A stretch of DNA of 5,829 nt from DYEP01 sp040755615 (GTDB taxonomy: Bacteria > Bacillota > Sulfobacillia > DUSP01 > DYEP01). This document shows, in pieces, positions 1 to 5,550 of this stretch. The stretch lies in the NCBI GenBank assembly GCA_040755615.1, contig JBFMAL010000058.1, positions 1 to 5,829 of the forward strand, in the 5' to 3' direction. The position numbers and the translations under genes are program-made. Within the stretch, counting starts at the first letter, position 1. Every line of letters starts with the position of its first letter. Under the pieces are notes generated by a model. The model was not told the origin of the DNA. It searched no databases and saw only the letters and a program-made list of their open reading frames with translations.

Positions 1-281
1 GGGGGTTGAGCGCCGACGGGTAGCCGGGACTGGGGTGTGCGCGATGCGGCATTCCGGCAGGCTAAACCGCCCCTGTCCTTCAGGTGGGAGCCTTTTGGCG
101 CTAGTACCACTCCGCCGTTTGGAAACCTGAACTGGGGTACACCGTAATGGGTATTTTGGTGAAGGCACACTGTTTCGGGCGGGACTCCAGATGCCCGTGG
201 TCTACCTTCCCCGTCAGCCGGGCAGGTAGGGATACCCGGCCTCTCGGAGAGCGCGTACTGCTTTTGCTGTCACTTTTATCG
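1..281. other. Left-edge stretch without a supported gene
   Basis: Minus-strand reading of 101-281 is only the probable out-of-frame tail of the permease. On the plus strand, 2-130 is open to a TGA and 147-299 is a 50-codon ATG frame, but neither shows a recognisable motif, a ribosome binding site or biased residue content. The base composition and several short inverted repeats could fit a decayed mobile element or the end of one, but I cannot assign a family. The only structure I would name is the hairpin at 202-229. Confidence 0.4.
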
Positions 282-757
282 CTACTTGATAGAAGCTGAT
301 AGCAAAAATGAAAACAGTAAAGATAAGCCATGACGTTCCGCAGCAGGGCCGCATTTTTGCCGAAGTACCTGCTTTCAAGGGGAAGGGTGACGCAACCCAC
401 CATCTTGAGGGTGGAGATGAACAGCGCGATGTTCCTCGTCGATGCGCCCATGTCCAGAAGAGACTTCGCGAGGGGGAAGGCGATGAACCCCGGGATCAAA
501 GTGACCGAGCCGATTACCGACGTGAGGGATGAACCGAGTAAGCCTGAGTTTTTTCCTGTCACTGCCCCGATCCTCTCCGAAGAGATCAAAGTGAAGGCAA
601 GACCGATAATCCCCAGTACGGCGAGGAAGTCCGGCAGGATGTTGAGAAAAGCTTTCTTCGCTTTCGAAAAGGCCTGGACCGTCGCCTGGCGGTTACGGGC
701 GTAAGATATGGCGTATAGCACTAGCGTCGCTACATAGAGAGAAGCTGTAAAACTCAT
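101..757 (-). CDS. Half-size COG0701/UPF0718-like permease, C-terminus probably frameshifted
   Basis: The predicted product is a small integral membrane protein resembling one half of the YraQ/ArsP-type permeases, often found near metal or metalloid resistance genes; substrate unknown. Hydrophobic stretches lie at about residues 3-20, 43-60, 71-100 and 108-126. Family-like features are ILPDFLAVLGIIGLAF (40-55), a glycine-rich SGLLG (71-75), LIPGFIAFPLA (87-97) and TLPLESRYFG (124-133). After NVMAYLYC (141-148) the 218-residue reading turns into Ser/Arg-rich, soluble-looking sequence, which does not fit. Adding one T to the T-run whose complement is at 311-314 gives ...YCFSFLLSASIK and a TAG at 282-284, about 158 residues, the usual length as I recall it. 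So the true gene is probably about 282-757 with an indel or sequencing error. Its ATG overlaps the ATPase stop as ATGA (754-757), which implies translational coupling. Confidence 0.72.
   Translation of the reverse strand: MSFTASLYVATLVLYAISYARNRQATVQAFSKAKKAFLNILPDFLAVLGIIGLAFTLISSERIGAVTGKNSGLLGSSLTSVIGSVTLIPGFIAFPLAKSLLDMGASTRNIALFISTLKMVGCVTLPLESRYFGKNAALLRNVMAYLYCFHFCYQLLSSSDKSDSKSSTRSPRGRVSLPARLTGKVDHGHLESRPKQCAFTKIPITVYPSSGFQTAEWY
202..229 (-). other. Stem-loop downstream of the permease
   Basis: Six-base arms CTACCT (202-207) and AGGTAG (224-229) enclose a second four-base stem, CCCG (210-213) with CGGG (219-222), around a five-base loop. It lies about 50 bases after the corrected permease stop at 282-284, so on the minus strand it could terminate or protect the cadC-cadA-permease transcript. 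No U-run follows it, so a classical intrinsic terminator is not shown; an element end is the alternative. Confidence 0.4.
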
Positions 758-2721
758 TCTCGTACCACCCTTTGCACCCTTGTCAACCTGAGCGCGTTCA
801 GCGTGACCAGTACAGCCGCACCATCATCGGCAAGTACGGCCAGTACCAAAGACAAAAACCCTGGAAAGGCCAACAGCGTTGCAAGGAGCTTGATGGCAAC
901 CGCTAATGCGATATTCTGGCGTACCACCGCGGACGTACGCCGGGCCAGGTTCCAGAGGTAGTCGATGGAGACCAGATCGTCCCTCATCAGCACCACGTCG
1001 GCGGTATCCAGCGCGGTGTCCGAACCGGTTCTCCCCATCGCTACCCCCACGTCGGCCAGCGCCAACGCAGGCGCGTCGTTGACTCCGTCTCCTACCATTA
1101 CCGTGGATCCGAACCGCCTCTTCAGCTCAGAAACTGCTTGCAGCTTCTGCTCGGGGAGAAGCTCCCAGCGCACCTCGTCTACGCCAAGTTCGTTGCCAAT
1201 CCTTACAGCTGCTGCCTGGTTGTCGCCGGTGAGAAGCACCGTTTTAATGCCTCGTGCTTTGAGCCTTCTGATTAGTTCGCTCGCCCCGGGCCTTATCTCG
1301 TCCCCCAGTGTTAGGTAACCGATGACGCCGTCGCGGTCGGTCCCGACGATGACTTTGGTCCCTCCCGGGGCCCCGTCGTCCGCAAAAAGCTGCGGAACGC
1401 CCTTCTGTGTATTGCAGGCTTCAGCCATGGCTGCATTGCCGACCCACCACGTTACGCCATCCATCAAGCCCAGCGCTCCTCGCCCGGGAACAGACCGGAA
1501 ACCCAAAAGCTCAAGACCCCTGACCCCCAGTTCTTCCGCGTGCAGGCAGATAGCGCGGGCCAGCGGGTGCTCGGACTTGCGTTCAACGGATGCCGCAACC
1601 CTAAGTACCTCTTCCTCGGTGTAACCGGGAGCGGGATGGATTTCGGTTACGCGCAGACGCCCTGACGTGAGCGTGCCGGTCTTGTCGAATGCGACTGCGC
1701 GGGCGCGGGCGATTTCTTCAAGGAACGCCCCACCCTTCACCAGCACGCCGGAGCGGGCAGAGCTCCCTATAGCGGACACAAACGCCACAGGAGTAGAGAT
1801 GACGAGTGCGCACGGGCATGACACCACAAGCAACGCAAGACCCCTGTAGAGCCACGGCTCAAATTCGAGGGCGAAGATGACAGGCGGCGCAACAGTCAGG
1901 ACAAGTGCCAACACGATGACGGACGGTGTGTAAATGCGGGCGAACCTGTTGACGAAACTCTCCACCGGCGCCTTGTGCTGCTCTGCCTTTTTGACCAGCT
2001 GGATTATTCTCTGGAGAGTAGTATCCTTGTATTCCTTCGTCACCTGTACTTCGAGGTAGCCCTCGTTGTTAATGGTGCCCGCGTATACCTGGCAACCCGG
2101 GAACATCCGGACCGGCACGGACTCGCCGGTAATGGCTGACTGATTCACAGTCGACTCTCCGAACGACACGATCCCGTCGACAGGTATCCGCATGCCCGGC
2201 TTTACCACCACTACCTCACCGGGAGATATCCCTTCGACGGCCGCACTGACGACGCTGTCGCCTCTCTTTACTTCCGCAGTCTCAGGAACGAAACTGATGA
2301 GTTCCCAAAGAGAACGCCGGGTCCTGTCTGTCGCCCGCGATTCGAGGTAGCCTCCGAGCACGAAAAGGAACACGAGGGCCGCCGCTTCGCCTGCCCTGCC
2401 CAGATACATGGCACCGGAAGTGGACACCAAAAGCAGCACGTTCATATCAAGAGTCCGGTTTCGCAGCGAAGCGAAGGCTTTTGGAATCACAGGCAAAAGG
2501 CCCGATGCCACCGAGGCCGCAAACGAGTACAGCGCAAGATGCGGCATGGAAAAAAGGGGGAGGGCCAGACCGAGCAGGAGCCCGGCGCCCGAGATGAATA
2601 TGAGCACAGTACCAAAATCAATGCCCTTATGCCCGGTACGTTCCGGGGCAGCGGCAGTGCAACCGCAGCTGGCTCCGGTACAAGTTGGATACGTCATGTT
2701 TTCTGGCTCGCTCCTATTCAT
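754..2721 (-). CDS. cadA: P1B-2-type heavy-metal ATPase (Zn/Cd/Pb exporter, CadA/ZntA-like)
   Basis: ATP-driven export of soft divalent cations across the cytoplasmic membrane. The 655-residue protein carries the full P-type set: actuator TGES (198-201), transmembrane CPC (302-304), phosphorylated Asp346 in DKTGTLT, nucleotide-domain SEHPLA (383-388), TGDN (498-501) and GDGVND (544-549). Lys611 and Asp632 (ADDGA in the last membrane segment) match the Lys/Asp pair that marks the Zn/Cd/Pb P1B-2 group rather than copper pumps. There is no N-terminal HMA domain; instead a short tail holds Cys14, Cys19 and Cys21, which may bind metal. The first ATG overlaps the end of the cadC-like gene by 8 bp and has no clear ribosome site. 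An ATG at 2697 (residue 9) has AGGAG 13 bases upstream, overlapping the cadC stop, so the start is uncertain. It is the middle gene of a three-gene operon, probably induced by metal through the upstream repressor. Confidence 0.95.
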   Translation of the reverse strand: MNRSEPENMTYPTCTGASCGCTAAAPERTGHKGIDFGTVLIFISGAGLLLGLALPLFSMPHLALYSFAASVASGLLPVIPKAFASLRNRTLDMNVLLLVSTSGAMYLGRAGEAAALVFLFVLGGYLESRATDRTRRSLWELISFVPETAEVKRGDSVVSAAVEGISPGEVVVVKPGMRIPVDGIVSFGESTVNQSAITGESVPVRMFPGCQVYAGTINNEGYLEVQVTKEYKDTTLQRIIQLVKKAEQHKAPVESFVNRFARIYTPSVIVLALVLTVAPPVIFALEFEPWLYRGLALLVVSCPCALVISTPVAFVSAIGSSARSGVLVKGGAFLEEIARARAVAFDKTGTLTSGRLRVTEIHPAPGYTEEEVLRVAASVERKSEHPLARAICLHAEELGVRGLELLGFRSVPGRGALGLMDGVTWWVGNAAMAEACNTQKGVPQLFADDGAPGGTKVIVGTDRDGVIGYLTLGDEIRPGASELIRRLKARGIKTVLLTGDNQAAAVRIGNELGVDEVRWELLPEQKLQAVSELKRRFGSTVMVGDGVNDAPALALADVGVAMGRTGSDTALDTADVVLMRDDLVSIDYLWNLARRTSAVVRQNIALAVAIKLLATLLAFPGFLSLVLAVLADDGAAVLVTLNALRLTRVQRVVRE

Positions 2722-3064
2722 TGAGGTGGTCGACAGCTTGAATGACGAGCGTCTTCACGTGGTCGTCGTTTAAGGAGTAATAGACCATTTTGCCCTCCCG
2801 CCGGGATTTCACGAGCTTTAGATTCCTCAGGATCCGCAGATGATAGGAAGCCACCTGGGGGGTGATGCCGAGAAGCGAGGCGATGTCACATACGCATAGT
2901 TCCGCCTGGGACAGCGCGTACGCGATCTTGCTGCGTGAATCATCTCCCAGCGCGCGAAAGATCTCACAAATCCCCGAGAGAGAAAGCAGCTTCGGACGAA
3001 GCTCAGCCACTAATTCCTCATTCACATGCGCCTCTTCGCACCGGTCTTCACGCTGACTGCTCAA
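2714..3064 (-). CDS. cadC: CadC-like ArsR/SmtB-family metal-responsive repressor
   Basis: A winged-helix repressor that should release DNA when it binds Cd/Pb/Zn, thereby controlling the ATPase behind it. The 116-residue product has ELCVCD (55-60) at the start of the DNA-binding region, giving the Cys57/Cys59 pair of the CadC alpha3N site, then a recognition-helix region TPQVASYHLRILR (68-80) and a wing SRREGKMVYYSL (87-98). The C-terminus keeps the alpha5 site residues: Asp100, His102, His113 and Glu116. I choose the TTG start at 3064 because GGGAGGGG lies 5 bases upstream and because it includes Cys9, which aligns with CadC Cys7. His13 falls where CadC has Cys11. A GTG at 3025 with GAAGAGG upstream would give 103 residues without Cys9 and is the alternative. 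The longer open frame to 3427 runs back through the promoter and the divergent gene and is not coding. Confidence 0.92.
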   Translation of the reverse strand: MSSQREDRCEEAHVNEELVAELRPKLLSLSGICEIFRALGDDSRSKIAYALSQAELCVCDIASLLGITPQVASYHLRILRNLKLVKSRREGKMVYYSLNDDHVKTLVIQAVDHLNE

Positions 3065-3083
3065 GTTTACCCCTCCCGAAGAT

Positions 3084-3112
3084 ATTATAAAACATTTAAA
3101 CAAATGTTTAAA
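3084..3112 (-). promoter_or_regulatory. Promoter of the cadC-cadA-permease operon
   Basis: On the minus strand a perfect -10 TATAAT (3084-3089) is preceded at exactly 17 bp by TTTAAA (3107-3112), which matches four of six positions of TTGACA. Transcription should start near 3077, so the message would begin almost at the GGGAGGGG ribosome site of the TTG start: a very short leader. That makes the promoter assignment and the TTG start mutually constraining. Confidence 0.72.
3095..3112. promoter_or_regulatory. Probable CadC/ArsR-type operator
   Basis: A perfect 8-2-8 inverted repeat, TTTAAACA-AA-TGTTTAAA, with partial symmetry continuing outward. This is the layout of ArsR/SmtB-family operators, whose core is often AACA-nn-TGTT. 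It covers the -35 and most of the spacer of the minus-strand promoter, so a bound repressor would exclude RNA polymerase. The ArsR gene immediately downstream is the natural ligand; binding itself is inferred. Confidence 0.75.
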
Positions 3113-3140
3113 GGTATTTGATGCAAATCCCAAAATACCT
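3112..3140. repeat. Inverted repeat between the divergent promoters
   Basis: Arms AGGTATTT (3112-3119) and AAATACCT (3133-3140) are perfect complements with a 13-base gap; inside lies a competing small palindrome, ATTTG-atg-CAAAT (3116-3128). It abuts the ArsR-like operator on the upstream side of the minus-strand promoter. It might be an auxiliary binding site; no protein can be assigned from sequence. Confidence 0.45.
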
Positions 3141-3188
3141 GATAAATACGGGGAACGACGGGAGCATCTAGCCGCACACATTCGTGTC

Positions 3189-3217
3189 TTGACGTAACAG
3201 TCGTTACACGATAGAAT
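3189..3217 (+). promoter_or_regulatory. Promoter of the chrB-like/MFS operon
   Basis: TTGACG (3189-3194) and TAGAAT (3212-3217) are separated by exactly 17 bp, each one base from the sigma-70/sigma-A consensus. The predicted start of transcription is around 3224, giving a leader of about 40 bases before the GTG at 3263. Two matching inverted repeats overlap this promoter, so it is probably repressed. Confidence 0.8.
3194..3207. promoter_or_regulatory. Putative operator 1, GTAAC-N4-GTTAC
   Basis: Perfect inverted repeat GTAAC-agtc-GTTAC in the spacer between the -35 and -10 elements of the plus-strand promoter. The same half-sites with the same four-base gap recur at 3225-3237, centres 30 bp apart, about three helical turns, so both would face the same side of the DNA. 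The cognate regulator is not shown; the ChrB-like product of the first gene is the obvious candidate. Confidence 0.62.
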
Positions 3218-3221
3218 GTGA

Positions 3222-3239
3222 TTGTAACCGCGGTTACAA
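3222..3239. promoter_or_regulatory. Putative operator 2, 18-bp perfect palindrome
   Basis: TTGTAACCGCGGTTACAA is fully self-complementary and contains the same GTAAC-N4-GTTAC core as the site at 3194-3207. It sits over the expected transcription start of the chrB-like gene, where a bound protein would block initiation or clearance. Its sequence is unlike the AT-rich ArsR-type operator nearby, so a different regulator is implied. Confidence 0.7.
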
Positions 3240-3262
3240 CTTATTGAAATCGGGGTGATCGA

Positions 3263-3829
3263 GTGACGGAAGCGTGTAAGTGGCTCATCCTGGTCTACAA
3301 GATTCCCGCAGAACCGTCCCGCCACCGGGTCGCCGTCTGGCGACGCCTGAAGGAGGGGGGCGCCGTCTACCTGCAAAACTCTGTGTGCATCCTGCCGGAT
3401 AGCCCGTCGGGCCGTAGCATCTTTCACTCACTGGCGGAGGAAATCACCGCAGCGGGGGGTGAGAGCGTACTACTGTTGGCAGAACCTCTGGAGACAGCCG
3501 TCCACGAAAGGGTTGTCGAACGGTTCAACGTCGAGCGCGATGCTGAATATGGAGAATTTCTAGAGCAGTGCGAGGCTTTTCTCGAAGAAATCCGCATGGA
3601 GACAGAGCGGCACAACTTCACCTACGGGGAGCTCGAGGAAAACGTGGAAAACCTGCGACGACTGGAAGCGTGGCTGCATAAGATACACAGTCGTGATTTC
3701 TTCGGTACCATGAAGGCCACCACGGCTCGGGAGCGTCTCTCGCAGTGCCATGAGGCCCTCGAGGCCTTTGCTGGCAGGGTATTCCACGCTCAGGAAGGGG
3801 CAGGCAGGGCTGGGGCAGAGATAGTCTGA
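3263..3829 (+). CDS. ChrB N-terminal-domain protein (probable regulator of the downstream exporter)
   Basis: A 188-residue protein consisting essentially of the ChrB N-terminal domain. Its signature is WLILVYKIPAEPSRHRVAVW (7-26), RRLKEGGAVYLQNSVCILP (27-45) and a late IHSRDFF (141-147). Full-length ChrB is about 300 residues with a second, C-terminal chromate-resistance domain, which is absent here. ChrB has been described as a chromate-responsive regulator of chr operons in some proteobacteria; that this short form regulates, and what it senses, is inference. A charged helical middle (about 85-140) may form a coiled coil. Cysteines 5, 42, 103 and 162 are candidates for sensing. The start is GTG at 3263; GGGGTGATC just upstream resembles the extended AGGAGGTGATC ribosome site, and the first internal Met is only at residue 112. 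It is the first gene of an operon with the MFS gene 18 bp downstream. Confidence 0.82.
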   Translation: MTEACKWLILVYKIPAEPSRHRVAVWRRLKEGGAVYLQNSVCILPDSPSGRSIFHSLAEEITAAGGESVLLLAEPLETAVHERVVERFNVERDAEYGEFLEQCEAFLEEIRMETERHNFTYGELEENVENLRRLEAWLHKIHSRDFFGTMKATTARERLSQCHEALEAFAGRVFHAQEGAGRAGAEIV

Positions 3830-3847
3830 AGAAAGGAGAGAGACTGC

Positions 3848-5050
3848 ATGGTGAATGACAACAGTAACAAAACCCGTGCCGTACGGTTCATTGTTTTGAT
3901 GGGCTTGATAAGCCTGTTTGCCGACATGACCTACGAGGGTGCTCGAGGTATTACAGGGCCTTATCTATCGTACCTTGGCGCGAGCGCCGCAGTTGTCGGT
4001 TTCGTAGGTGGCCTGGGAGAGCTCGTAGGCTATGGACTGCGCCTGCTCACCGGATACTGGGCTGATCGCACCCGACGCTACTGGGTACTTACCATCATAG
4101 GTTACAGCATCAACATGCTGGCTGTACCGCTTCTGGCGCTGGCCGGACGCTGGGAAGTAGCAGCCTTTCTGATCATAGCCGAGCGCTTGGGCAAGGCCAT
4201 CCGGACTCCATCCAGAGACGCGATGCTATCCCATGCCACCCGTCAGGTGGGGACGGGCTGGGGCTTCGGGCTGCACGAGGCCTTGGACCAGGTAGGAGCG
4301 GTAAGCGGACCGCTGATCGTCGCAGCGACGATGTTTTTTGCGCACAACCGCTACCAGGCGGGCTTCGGGGTACTCCTGATCCCGGCCGTGCTGGCGCTCA
4401 CCATACTGTTCATTTCTCGCCAGCTATATCCCAACCCGCAGGATCTGGAAACACAGCATACTCACTACCAGGTTATCAAGGACGGGCGACTGCCGAGGGT
4501 TTTCTGGCTATACACTGCGTTCATGGCGGTCAGTATCGCTGGATTTACCCGGTTCCAGCTCGTCTCCTACCATCTGAGGGCGGAAGGCGTAGTCCCGGAT
4601 TTCCAGATCCCCATCCTCTTTGCGGTGGCCATGGGGATGGACGCGCTGGTGGCCCTGCCCATCGGGCGCCTGTTTGACAAGCGAGGCCTGCTTACTCTGC
4701 TGGCGTTACCCGCTCTCACGCTTCCCATACCCTTCCTCGTATTCTCCCGGGCGTACGTGTCTGTCTTGCTCGGAGTGGTCCTCTGGGGCGCAGCGATGGG
4801 CGTCCAGGAAACGGTGATGAAGGCGGCCGTCGCGGAAATTGTCCCCCCCGAACGGCGTGGTACGGCTTACGGGGTCTTTAATCTCGGTTTTGGATTAGCC
4901 TGGTTTCTCGGCAGCGCCGCCATGGGAATCCTGTATGACGTCAACGTCTCTTATGTCATCGCCCTGGCTGTCGTGCTCGAGCTGATCTCCGTACCGCTCA
5001 TCTTCCTTGTGCGGCGGGCCGTCAAGGCTGCACAAATGAGACCTGCTTAG
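3848..5050 (+). CDS. MFS transporter, probable drug/oxyanion exporter
   Basis: A 400-residue major facilitator superfamily protein with about 12 hydrophobic segments, presumably a proton-coupled exporter in the cytoplasmic membrane. The loop-2/3 motif A is seen as GYWADRTRRYW (69-79), repeated in weaker form after TM8 as GRLFDKRG (273-280). PPERRGTAYGVFN (333-345) is a typical MFS second-half motif. Charged residues within or near membrane segments, Asp26 and Glu30 in TM1 and Glu144/Asp147 in TM5, and the conserved RTPSRDAMLS (119-128), mark a particular subgroup that I associate with ChrB_N neighbours. The substrate cannot be read from sequence; pairing with a chrB-like gene suggests chromate or another toxic compound. 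An AGGAG (3834-3838) lies 9 bases before the ATG. No obvious intrinsic terminator follows directly. Confidence 0.92.
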   Translation: MVNDNSNKTRAVRFIVLMGLISLFADMTYEGARGITGPYLSYLGASAAVVGFVGGLGELVGYGLRLLTGYWADRTRRYWVLTIIGYSINMLAVPLLALAGRWEVAAFLIIAERLGKAIRTPSRDAMLSHATRQVGTGWGFGLHEALDQVGAVSGPLIVAATMFFAHNRYQAGFGVLLIPAVLALTILFISRQLYPNPQDLETQHTHYQVIKDGRLPRVFWLYTAFMAVSIAGFTRFQLVSYHLRAEGVVPDFQIPILFAVAMGMDALVALPIGRLFDKRGLLTLLALPALTLPIPFLVFSRAYVSVLLGVVLWGAAMGVQETVMKAAVAEIVPPERRGTAYGVFNLGFGLAWFLGSAAMGILYDVNVSYVIALAVVLELISVPLIFLVRRAVKAAQMRPA

Positions 5051-5197
5051 GTAAGGAATAATCAGCGCTTGCAGAACCAGACAGGGGGATGAAGACACAT
5101 CACGTGGTTTCGAGAAGACGGGGAACACACCTTCTGCTTGATTCATTTCACGGTTCCGAAGCCGGTGGTACCGGGATTTCCCGCTGTCCAGGAAGGT
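5051..5197. other. Intergenic stretch with no supported feature
   Basis: Short palindromes occur, CCGGT-ggt-ACCGG (5162-5174) and CGGGA-tt-TCCCG (5172-5183), but no U-run follows on either strand, so I do not call a terminator. No promoter or start with a ribosome site is evident. Confidence 0.4.
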
Positions 5198-5473
5198 TCA
5201 CGCCTCCCCCTGGCTTTCCTGGTACTTGTCCGCCTGCATGTACAGGTGAACCGCAATGCCGTCCCGGTCCGTCAGATCGGCAGGGTGTACAGACCCAGCC
5301 TTTCTGCGGCTGTCCGCGTCCGGGACCACCACCGGTTCAGGCACAAATTCAAGATGGACCGTCCTATGAGTGCTCTCGGAAACACGCAGAAACTCCGTGG
5401 GAAGACGTGGGAATAGAGCCGAAGTAAGTGATTGAGGAGTAATGCTGACCCTGTAGGTCGTCAGGAACGGGGC
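5198..5473 (-). pseudogene. C-terminal remnant of an unidentified gene
   Basis: On the minus strand the frame is open for 91 codons, from just after an in-frame TGA (5474-5476) to a TGA at 5198-5200. The product looks like real protein rather than shadow: it is acidic and ordered, with stretches such as VHLEFVPEPVVVPDADSRR, then HPADLTDRDGIAVHLYMQAD and a KYQESQGEA ending. The antisense frame is instead Arg/Val/Pro-rich, as expected of a complement. There is no plausible start: the only Met is 12 residues from the end and no ribosome site is seen, so the 5' part appears lost or disconnected. The transposase fragment lies just upstream on the same strand, which suggests an insertion or rearrangement did this. 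I do not recognise the family. A gene using a rare start, or a shift joining it to upstream sequence, is possible. Confidence 0.45.
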
Positions 5474-5499
5474 TCATGAAGGAGTGTGCACCTGGAACC

Positions 5500-5518
5500 A
5501 GGCTCATCAGATGAGCTT
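5500..5518 (+). terminator. Hairpin followed by a short T-run
   Basis: GCTCAT (5502-5507) and ATGAGC (5511-5516) form a perfect six-base stem around CAG, extendable by G-U and A-U pairs, and TTTT follows at 5517-5520. In plus orientation it could end the chrB-like/MFS transcript, though it lies 450 bases past that stop. It also sits 30 bases beyond the transposase stop, so it may instead belong to the end of that insertion sequence. Confidence 0.4.
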
Positions 5519-5550
5519 TTAGAAGGTGTACTGTTGGGTTGTGCTGCGTC

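Noticed and set aside
308..704. Two plus-strand open frames opposite the permease
   Set aside because: They are antisense to a recognisable membrane protein and rich in Arg/Asp as shadows usually are.
3065..3427. N-terminal extension of the ArsR frame to 237 residues
   Set aside because: It crosses both promoters and the 5' part of the divergent chrB-like gene; the family is about 120 residues and a strong ribosome site precedes the TTG at 3064.
4895..5146. 83-residue minus-strand open frame at the end of the MFS gene
   Set aside because: Most of it is antisense to conserved MFS sequence, with no start signal.
5172..5183. Palindrome after the MFS gene considered as a terminator
   Set aside because: Five-base arms with a two-base loop are sterically poor and no U-run follows on either strand.
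5138..5416. 92-residue plus-strand open frame
   Set aside because: It is antisense to the better-looking minus-strand frame, Arg/Val/Pro-rich, and has no ribosome site.
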